Assembly (NCBI GenBank): GCA_900078375.1
Contig: FLQS01000041.1
Span: 1-53,319, forward strand
Source: an uncultured Mycobacterium sp.
Lineage (GTDB): Bacteria > Actinomycetota > Actinomycetes > Mycobacteriales > Mycobacteriaceae
DNA length: 53,319 nucleotides
Reading direction: 5' to 3'
Part shown: in pieces, positions 7,860 to 14,648 of the stretch
How positions within the stretch are numbered: the stretch's first letter is position 1
Layout of the letters: the number at the start of each line of letters is the position of its first letter
Notes under the pieces: generated by a model
Told to the model about the DNA's origin: nothing
What the model saw: only the letters and a program-made list of their open reading frames with translations
Database searches by the model: none
Translations under genes and position numbers: made by a program

Positions 7860-9367
7860 TGCGGGGATTCTCGAGGCGGCGGCTGCTGTTGGGCCTGCCC
7901 GCGATGGGAGTGGTCGTGGCCTTCGCGCGACACGAGGTGCATCGCACGGTCAACGTCCGTCACTACGGAGCCCAGGGCGACGGTGTCAGCGACGACTCGG
8001 CGGCCATTCGGCATGCGGTCACCGCTCTGCGGCCGAACAGCACGCTGTATTTTCCCTCTGGCACATACCGATTCGCCGACCGACACCCCAAAGGTGATGC
8101 CGCCATCGTGATCGCCGGCATCGGCGAGGTGACCGTCGAGTTCGCCGCCGGAGCCGAGCTGGTCATGGACAACCTCGACCCAGCCACCCACACCGGCACC
8201 AGTCACGGCATTCTCGTGCACGGCCCAGCCGTGGACGTGGAGCTGCGCAACGTCGCGATCCGCTGGTCGCAACCCGCGCCCCGTTCGATGGGTGATGGCA
8301 TCCGCATCGTCGGCGACCCGTTCTCGCTCGGGTGGCGCCACGGCCCGGTCAGTCGAGTTGCGTTGTCGAACTGCTTGATTCAAGGTAGTCCACAGGCGGG
8401 CGTGATCATGATCGGGGTGTCCGACATTCGCGTCGACGGGCTGCGGAGCGAAAACACCCGGGCGGACGGCTTGCACTTCAATGCGTGCCGGCGGGCCCGG
8501 ATCGACAACTACACCGCCGTCGCCGCCGGAGACGACGGGCTGGCCCTGGTCACCTATTACGCGCCAGACAAGACGATCGACGCTGCCGCGGAGACATTTT
8601 CGTTCCCCGATCTGACCTCGTGGTCCAACGACGACTTTGCCGTCACCAACGTCACCATCGACGGCGGCCGGGCCAACGGTGTTCGGCTGTCCGGTGCCCG
8701 TGCGGTAACGCTCACAGGTCTGGTCGCGACGGGACTCGATTCCGGTGCCGCGGTCATGGTCGATTCGGCCGCACCGGGTAACGATGTCGGATGGCACTAC
8801 GTGGCGTCGCGCGGCGTGCGCGTGTCGGACCTGGCGATCGACTCCTGCGAGACCGGCATCCATGTCCTTGCCCGTCCTAGCGACGATATCGACCGGCGTT
8901 TCACGCAATTCGATGTCGCGATCGAGGGTGCCGCAATCCGCAACTGCGCGAACTGGTCTGTGCGCGCGGAGTCGTTGACCGACCAGCGTGCAACCGGATT
9001 CGGCCTGCGGTCGTGCACCGTCGAGGCATCATCCGCAACGGGCGGCAATGGCGGTGTGGGACTTGCCAGTACCAAGCACAGCCGACTGAACGCGATATCG
9101 ATCCGGCACAGCCAAGCGGTGCTCGCGTTCGCGGCCAACGATGCCGGCGACCTGGCTGTTGATCGGCTGGCCGTCACGATCACCGACGGTAGCCCGGCTG
9201 ATGAACCGGGTCCTTGCACCGGCTTCGAGAACTGTGACGGTGTTGTCGATGATCTCTCGATCGCGTGGGACAGCGCACCCGCCACTTGGTCGCCGGTACA
9301 TCTCACTGACGAGGCCGCCGGCGTCGGGCAATCCGCGCACGGGCGTCTGACGATTCGGACCGTATAG
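7859..9367 (+). CDS. Tat-exported pectate-lyase-superfamily (right-handed beta-helix) protein
   Basis: The ATG at 7859 overlaps the preceding stop codon. The 502-residue product starts MRGFSRRRLLLGLPAMGVVV, a twin-arginine export signal. Next comes VNVRHYGAQGDGVSDDSAAI, the opening of Pectate_lyase_3 domains, which fold as a right-handed beta-helix and act as polysaccharide lyases, hydrolases or epimerases. Repeating strands such as VELRNVAIRW, RVALSNCLI and IRVDGLRSENTRADGLHF continue to the C-terminus. In exopolysaccharide loci such proteins trim, edit or release the polymer. Here it is co-translated with a glycosyltransferase and faces the Wzx/Wzy genes. Whether it is a lyase or a hydrolase cannot be told. 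Confidence 0.87.
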   Translation: MRGFSRRRLLLGLPAMGVVVAFARHEVHRTVNVRHYGAQGDGVSDDSAAIRHAVTALRPNSTLYFPSGTYRFADRHPKGDAAIVIAGIGEVTVEFAAGAELVMDNLDPATHTGTSHGILVHGPAVDVELRNVAIRWSQPAPRSMGDGIRIVGDPFSLGWRHGPVSRVALSNCLIQGSPQAGVIMIGVSDIRVDGLRSENTRADGLHFNACRRARIDNYTAVAAGDDGLALVTYYAPDKTIDAAAETFSFPDLTSWSNDDFAVTNVTIDGGRANGVRLSGARAVTLTGLVATGLDSGAAVMVDSAAPGNDVGWHYVASRGVRVSDLAIDSCETGIHVLARPSDDIDRRFTQFDVAIEGAAIRNCANWSVRAESLTDQRATGFGLRSCTVEASSATGGNGGVGLASTKHSRLNAISIRHSQAVLAFAANDAGDLAVDRLAVTITDGSPADEPGPCTGFENCDGVVDDLSIAWDSAPATWSPVHLTDEAAGVGQSAHGRLTIRTV

Positions 9368-9372
9368 GGCGC

Positions 9373-10710
9373 TTACGAATTCGACACACTCTGTCGCTTG
9401 GTGAGCGCGACGGCCAACGCCGCGCAACCGACGGTCAGCAGCATCAAGAAGATGACGATTCCATAGCTCAGTATCTGGATGCGCCAGACCTCGGAGAAGC
9501 AGTACGCCACGACGCCCCCGGTGCCGGCGATGACGGGGCCGTACCGCATCAGCCGGGCGAACATGAACCCGGCGAAGCCGTAGATGAGAAATGTGTAGAA
9601 CCAACCCCACATTCCGAAATCGGCGTAGGTGTCGGCGAATACCGAATTGGTGAAGAAATTGGGTTCGAAGGACACCGCATAGTGGTACTCGCTGGCGTCC
9701 TTCCAGCTGTTGTCTTTGCTGATCTTCTTGAACTGGAGGAAAGTTGGCTTGACCGCATCGGACGAGGTGACCGGGTCACCGGGATTCTGCCACTCGCTGT
9801 TCATGATGGCTGTGGACACACCCAGTGAGACCTGGGCGGGCACGGTCAGATAGGCGCCCATCTGATACAGGTTCATCACGAGGGGGTTGGTGACGCCCGC
9901 CTCGCGGTAATAGTTGGCGTTGCGGAAATAGTTCATCGCGGTCAGGAGTCCGACGCCGACGATCAGGATCCCGACGACGGCGCCGATCCGCTTGGCGGCG
10001 TTTCCGCCGCCGCGTACCGGCGCAGGACGACTTCGTGCCCAGATCGCCAGGTAGACGAATCCCGCCATCAGCAATGACAATCGGGAGGAAATCATCGCGC
10101 TGGTGAGCAGCAGGCCAACCGCGATCACCATGTACAGGAACGGAATAACCTTCTGTCGCCACAGGTAGATGCCGATCGGTGCGGCCAGGATGGTGGCGAA
10201 TCGCAGCGTCTGCCCGCCGGCCGTCTGTGACATCGCGTTGGAGACGTCGTTTCCGGATTGATTGGCCAGGGACGCGAGAATCGATGCGGGCCCGCCGACT
10301 TGGTAGATGGTGTATGCGATGCCCAGCCCCGCGACCGCCGTAATCAACACAAAGTAGCGGCGTTCCGCCGCCGGTGTCATGACGTTGAGCCAGCCGGTGG
10401 GCGGCGGTTTGCCGACGGTGCCGAGCCGCCAACCGAGCATCGAGACCGAGATGACCACGGCCCACCACAACAGAAGCAGCGCAACGCCACCCGGCGTCGG
10501 ACGGGCCGGGACGGCGAAGCCGAGGAGCTTGTCCCAGGAAGCCGGTCCGGAATGAACGTGGCGCCATGCCACCGCGACCGACCAACCCAGCCACCCGGCG
10601 ATGAAGGGGGCGAGCGCGAAAAACGCCGGGTTGAACCACCATCGGCGCGGGATCGCCGCATCGGGATCCTGCTCGCTCGCGGCACGGGCCGTCATCGTCG
10701 TAACGATCAC
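9373..10710 (-). CDS. Wzy-like O-antigen/exopolysaccharide polymerase
   Basis: A membrane protein of about 445 residues with roughly ten hydrophobic spans, including FFALAPFIAGWLGWSVAVAW, GVALLLLWWAVVISVSMLGW, MISSRLSLLMAGFVYLAIW and a long periplasmic loop before SVFADTYADFGMWGWFYTFL. This pattern, with the SSRLSLL segment, fits Wzy-type polymerases that join lipid-linked repeat units on the outer face of the membrane. The start is set at GTG 10710, which overlaps the wzx-like stop (GTGA); an ATG at 10695 is the alternative. Low sequence conservation is normal in this family, so the call rests on topology and neighbours. Confidence 0.78.
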   Translation of the reverse strand: MIVTTMTARAASEQDPDAAIPRRWWFNPAFFALAPFIAGWLGWSVAVAWRHVHSGPASWDKLLGFAVPARPTPGGVALLLLWWAVVISVSMLGWRLGTVGKPPPTGWLNVMTPAAERRYFVLITAVAGLGIAYTIYQVGGPASILASLANQSGNDVSNAMSQTAGGQTLRFATILAAPIGIYLWRQKVIPFLYMVIAVGLLLTSAMISSRLSLLMAGFVYLAIWARSRPAPVRGGGNAAKRIGAVVGILIVGVGLLTAMNYFRNANYYREAGVTNPLVMNLYQMGAYLTVPAQVSLGVSTAIMNSEWQNPGDPVTSSDAVKPTFLQFKKISKDNSWKDASEYHYAVSFEPNFFTNSVFADTYADFGMWGWFYTFLIYGFAGFMFARLMRYGPVIAGTGGVVAYCFSEVWRIQILSYGIVIFLMLLTVGCAALAVALTKRQSVSNS

Positions 10711-11861
10711 TGTCGTTCCGACCGGCGAAGGCGCACTTGATAATCGGGTGCGCCGCGGACCGCCGCCACGTGGTAGACGGCGGCCGTCGCCATCTCGGCG
10801 ACGGCGAAGCCAAGGAAGATCGCGGTGTTCGACTGCCAGATCGCCACCGCCGCGACGCCGATGATCAGATAAATCACGGTGCTGATCGACCGGATCCAGA
10901 AGACCAGGGCCGTCTCGCCCGCCTTCCGCAGCGCGGCGAACGGCACGGTCGACAGCAGCATGACACCTTTCCACACGCAGGCGAGCAGCAAGGCGACCGC
11001 ACCCACGTTGGCCCAGGCCGATCCGAACACCAGCTGGCCCAGACCCGAGAATGCCACCCCGAGGACCGCGGCGAGACCTGCCGTGAAGATGACGGCGACG
11101 ATGGCTATTTCGCCCTTGTGGCCGTGGGCCAGCAGGCGATATCTGCCGTATGCGAGGATCGGCTCGAGGGCCCCCGACATGGTGGAGATGACCCGAAACG
11201 CCACTGACGCAGCAGGTCCCAGCATGACCAGCACGATCGAGGTGATCGCCGGCTGAACTGCGCCCACCACCGCGGTCTCCCCGGTGACCCAGCTCGCCCG
11301 GCGAATGTCCGGAGGAAGCACCAGCCCGCGTAGTGCGGTGCGGGGCCAATAGCGGACGAGAATGGCCGCCATCGCCCCCACCGCCAGCACCCGCACACAG
11401 TTGCCGTTGTGTGCGCGAGCCAGCAGCAGCGCCGCCAGGCTCGCCACTCCCAGGATCGCAGCCGCACCCGCTTCCATCTGCCAACGGCCACTGACGACAC
11501 CGATGGTCCGCGACATCAGCAGACCGGTCATGATGCCGATGGAACTGATCATCAACACCACGGAGGGGGCTACCGGCGGTCCGATAGCCAGGAGTGCGCC
11601 CGCCGCGAGCGTCAGAGCCGCGGCCCAGCTCGGCAGGCTCAGGTCGTGGTCGGCTTCGGGTGTGGCCAGTCGGCCTTCCACGATGAAGGCGTTGAACAGC
11701 TGTGCCACATAGACTCCGACCGCCAACGACAGCGCCAGGAAGCCCTGATTCTCGATGGGGGCCACCCGTGCGTAGACGGCGATGAACATCGCGGGGTACA
11801 CGTTGAGGGCCAGACCCGCCATAACCTGGACAACGGCGTGCACGTGCTTGCTGCTTGGCAT
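10707..11861 (-). CDS. Wzx-like polysaccharide flippase (MATE/MVF-type)
   Basis: A 384-residue membrane protein with about eleven to twelve spans spread evenly along its length, for example VMAGLALNVYPAMFIAVYAR, SWAAALTLAAGALLAIG and GEIAIVAVIFTAGLAAVLG. The layout resembles Wzx-type flippases that move undecaprenyl-linked oligosaccharides across the inner membrane. It is slightly shorter than typical 14-span flippases (over 400 residues). It overlaps the downstream polymerase gene by four bases and starts six bases after the upstream GT4 gene stops, so all three belong to one minus-strand operon led by the Wzz-like gene. The assignment rests on topology and context. Confidence 0.75.
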   Translation of the reverse strand: MPSSKHVHAVVQVMAGLALNVYPAMFIAVYARVAPIENQGFLALSLAVGVYVAQLFNAFIVEGRLATPEADHDLSLPSWAAALTLAAGALLAIGPPVAPSVVLMISSIGIMTGLLMSRTIGVVSGRWQMEAGAAAILGVASLAALLLARAHNGNCVRVLAVGAMAAILVRYWPRTALRGLVLPPDIRRASWVTGETAVVGAVQPAITSIVLVMLGPAASVAFRVISTMSGALEPILAYGRYRLLAHGHKGEIAIVAVIFTAGLAAVLGVAFSGLGQLVFGSAWANVGAVALLLACVWKGVMLLSTVPFAALRKAGETALVFWIRSISTVIYLIIGVAAVAIWQSNTAIFLGFAVAEMATAAVYHVAAVRGAPDYQVRLRRSERQ

Positions 11862-11867
11862 AGGAGG

Positions 11868-13016
11868 TCAGGTTTTCCGGCGTGCGGTCAAGGTCTGGTC
11901 GACGACCGTACGCATCCTGCGCCTGAACGCGGCACGGGAGAAACCTTCGGCGTGCTGGCGGATGAGTGCCGAATCAAAGGAGCCGCGGTCGAATTCGGCC
12001 AGTGCCGTCGCGAAGGAGTCGATGACCTCGGCGTCATCGCCGTCGGTGACCAATACCCCGGTCTGACCGTCGATGACGCTGTCGCAGACGCCGCCGACGC
12101 CTACCGCGAGCACCGGTGTCCCGCACGCCATGGCTTCGACGGGAACGATGCCGAAGTCCTCTTCACCGGGCAGGAGGCAGGCCAGCGCCCGCCGCTGCAG
12201 ACTGCGCAGATCATCATCGGAGACTCGACCCAAGAACGCGACGTCGCCATCGTCGGCAATTCGCTTGTAATCGTTGATCTTCCGGCCGCCGCCGGCTACC
12301 ACCAGCTTCACCTTGGCCTTGATGGCCGCCTTGATCGCGATATCGGGGCGCTTGTACGGCACCAGCCGGCCGGCCAGCAGGAAGAAATCCTCCACCGGCT
12401 CGCCTGCATCGGGTGTGTAGAACTCGGTGTCGACCGGTGGGTGGACGACCGTGGCCTCCCGGCCCCAGTGGAGGGCTATCCGCTCGGCGACAGCGCTGCT
12501 GTTGGCCACAATCGTGGTGAGCTTGCCGCACGACAGCAATTCGTTTTTGATCGCCCGCTTGGACAGCACGTCCAGTGCTGCCCGTCCAGCGGCTGAGCTG
12601 GCCTCCGATTCGCGCATCTTCGCGTCCCAGGCCCATCGCGCCGGCGAGTGCACGTAGGCGATCGTCGGTCGTGGTCCGGCGGCTTGGGCCGCCGCGATCG
12701 CAAAAGCGTGATGGCTGATGACCACCGCGTCCGCGGCACCGAAATCACGGCGCCGCAGCCACGCCGGCACGAGCGGTAGCAACGGTGCGTAGCTGCGGTA
12801 GTCCAGCCCGCGGTAGGCGGTCGACAGCCAGCCGGTCTCGACTCGGTCGGCGAAGCTGGCGCGGGTTCGCCGATCCACGATCGGGATGTGGATTGGCGCG
12901 GTGGGCCATTCGTACGCCAGCTGTTCGGTGACCAATTCGGATCCCGCGATCTCGGTGAGTCGTTCGTGAACGATCGCGATCCGGGCGTCGGCGCTCCGCT
13001 CGTCAGGCATGCTCAT
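11868..13016 (-). CDS. GT4-family glycosyltransferase (mannosyltransferase-like)
   Basis: A 382-residue GT-B fold enzyme. N-terminal sequence RIAIVHERLTEIAGSELVTE and the mid-protein TIAYVHSPARWAWD are typical of WbaZ/WcaI-like glycosyltransferases. The donor-binding domain contains FFLLAGRLVPYKRPDIAIKA and the motif EEDFGIVPVEAMACGTPVLA, with the two glutamates of the EX7E signature. It would add a sugar to the growing repeat unit on the cytoplasmic side. The gene overlaps the Wzz-like gene by 14 bp and precedes the wzx-like gene by 6 bp. A second ATG two codons downstream is an equally good start. Confidence 0.88.
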   Translation of the reverse strand: MSMPDERSADARIAIVHERLTEIAGSELVTEQLAYEWPTAPIHIPIVDRRTRASFADRVETGWLSTAYRGLDYRSYAPLLPLVPAWLRRRDFGAADAVVISHHAFAIAAAQAAGPRPTIAYVHSPARWAWDAKMRESEASSAAGRAALDVLSKRAIKNELLSCGKLTTIVANSSAVAERIALHWGREATVVHPPVDTEFYTPDAGEPVEDFFLLAGRLVPYKRPDIAIKAAIKAKVKLVVAGGGRKINDYKRIADDGDVAFLGRVSDDDLRSLQRRALACLLPGEEDFGIVPVEAMACGTPVLAVGVGGVCDSVIDGQTGVLVTDGDDAEVIDSFATALAEFDRGSFDSALIRQHAEGFSRAAFRRRMRTVVDQTLTARRKT

Positions 13017-14340
13017 GACCGTCTGCGCTGTCCTGTGCGACGTTGGTACCCGCCCGGCCGGCCCGACGTCGGCCAGCTGGCTTGGCCCGTTTCGCGAACC
13101 ACGACGGCCACCACGGTTGATAGGTGACGGCGGCCAGCCGCGGGGCGTTGCCGGATTCCGTTGCGGCGCAGACGGTCAGCACCTGGGCCATGGTGTCGGC
13201 TTCCAGCCGGGCCACCAGGACGATGGTGGTTGCCCGTCCTACCGCGTCCGGGATCAGCGGCGAGGAGCCGACGACGCCGGCATCGATGATCAGCGTCTGG
13301 CGGCTTGTCTCGGCCAGATCGGGGATCGTGACCTGCTGGGGCGTCAGCGTCACCACCCGTACCGAACCCGTTTCAGCGGCTGCGGCTTCCAGCAGCGATG
13401 ACACGGTGGCTGCCCCTGATGTGGGTGAGGCGCCGATCACGAGGATCGTCGGCGTCGGCTCCGCCGAGGAGCACTGCGCGTACAACGTGCGGGCCAGTCG
13501 CGCCCGCTGCTCATGTACCGAAGGGCGCGCAGGGCGTTCACGCAGGTCCACCACCGGAACCAGCACGTTGTCGACCGCACCGGTCAAGTCGGTCACGGAC
13601 CACAGTCGCCCGGATCGGCGTCGGCGCGCCATCACTGCCAGCGGCAGTGCCGAACCGCCCAGGAACGCACCGAGTACGGCGCCAAGCAATCCGGGATGTT
13701 GGCTGTTGGTGTCGGCCGTCGGGGGTTGCACGATGGGGACGACGCTCGACTGGTCGGCCAGCAGCACGATGCTCTCGCGTAGCCGCTGGATCTGTTCCAG
13801 CCGCGGTCCATCGCCCGTGCTGGTCTGCTCCCACTGGGAGAGCCTCGGGAGCAAACTGCGCAGTTGTTGGTCGGCCCGCGCAGCCAATTGCTGGCTGTAG
13901 AGGTCGATGGCGGTCTGCACGGTGCGGATCGCGACATCGGAGCTCGATGCGGTGGTGCTGATGCTGACGACTGAGGATCGCCCGTTTTGGGCAACGGTGA
14001 GCTCGGCGGGCTTGGACTTCCCGGTCTTCTCACCCACCGACTGGGCGAACGCGTCGCCGGACAGGTAGGCCACTTCCCCGGCGACGTAGCGGTCCAGGTT
14101 GTCCTGCGTGTTCGGCGTGGTGTGGGTGGCACCGCTGGCGATCGCGATCAGGTCAGAGGGTTGAACAATGCGGATAAGTGCGGTGGCGGTGGTCTTGGCG
14201 CTGAGCGCCGCGAAAGCCGGGCCACCGATGACCGCTCCGACGACAATGCCGACGGCCGCTGCGGCGAGGAGCCGTGCGATCCACGATCGGCGCTCCAGGG
14301 GCGACGGTGCCGCTCGGGGGGTGCTGGCGGGCACGGTCAC
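13003..14340 (-). CDS. Wzz-like chain-length/co-polymerase protein with a degenerate BY-kinase-like domain
   Basis: Residues about 20-50 and 215-235 form two membrane spans (LLAAAAVGIVVGAVIGG; LLGAVLGAFLGGSALPLAVM) enclosing an extracytoplasmic helical region, as in Wzz/polysaccharide co-polymerases. The cytoplasmic C-terminal part aligns by eye with bacterial tyrosine kinases. However, the P-loop position reads ASPTSGAATV where active enzymes have SPGEGKSTV, so the lysine and serine are both alanine. The aspartate segment TLIIDAGVVG is retained. There is no tyrosine-rich tail; the C-terminus is basic. It is therefore probably a non-catalytic regulator of polymer length. It leads the minus-strand GT4-wzx-wzy operon. 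Confidence 0.78.
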   Translation of the reverse strand: MTVPASTPRAAPSPLERRSWIARLLAAAAVGIVVGAVIGGPAFAALSAKTTATALIRIVQPSDLIAIASGATHTTPNTQDNLDRYVAGEVAYLSGDAFAQSVGEKTGKSKPAELTVAQNGRSSVVSISTTASSSDVAIRTVQTAIDLYSQQLAARADQQLRSLLPRLSQWEQTSTGDGPRLEQIQRLRESIVLLADQSSVVPIVQPPTADTNSQHPGLLGAVLGAFLGGSALPLAVMARRRRSGRLWSVTDLTGAVDNVLVPVVDLRERPARPSVHEQRARLARTLYAQCSSAEPTPTILVIGASPTSGAATVSSLLEAAAAETGSVRVVTLTPQQVTIPDLAETSRQTLIIDAGVVGSSPLIPDAVGRATTIVLVARLEADTMAQVLTVCAATESGNAPRLAAVTYQPWWPSWFAKRAKPAGRRRAGRAGTNVAQDSADGHEHA

Positions 14341-14648
14341 TGTGCTTGTCCTCTATTCGCAATGCGATCCATCCACGTCCCGGAAGCGCACTCGTCGGGA
14401 GCGGTGGGTTAACCCGTCGATTCTCCCAACTCGCACCTTTGTACTTCCCAGACCTCCACTTTGCACCGTGGACACTGATTCGCTGCCGAAATGTGCCCGA
14501 AAAGTTTGGATCGAGGGCGAGCTCGGCCGTTGGATAACACGTCCAGGTGATCTTGCACCGGTATCGTCCAACCCACGATTCGGTCGAACGGTCAACGACG
14601 AAAGTGGACTTGAGTGGATCTGCGAGCCTGTCCTCGACGAGGTCTCTG
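14341..14648. other. Divergent regulatory gap (308 bp) between Wzz-like and BcsB-like genes
   Basis: No convincing gene lies here. It must contain the promoters for both divergent polysaccharide transcripts. A perfect 10-bp palindrome, GGGTTAACCC, sits at 14406-14415 about 66 bp upstream of the Wzz-like start. The sequence before the BcsB-like ATG contains GAGG with a 7-base spacer, a reasonable ribosome binding site. Confidence 0.5.
14406..14415. promoter_or_regulatory. Palindrome GGGTTAACCC, candidate operator
   Basis: This perfect self-complementary decamer lies in the only divergent promoter region of the polysaccharide island. Its AT-rich core in GC-rich surroundings and its position suggest a dimeric regulator site, but no regulator gene lies in the island. 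Confidence 0.3.

Noticed and set aside
10711..11484. N-terminal extension of the Wzy-like frame into wzx
   Set aside because: It overlaps the flippase gene out of frame and reads as low-complexity Gly/Arg/Ser; coupling at GTGA 10710 explains the start.
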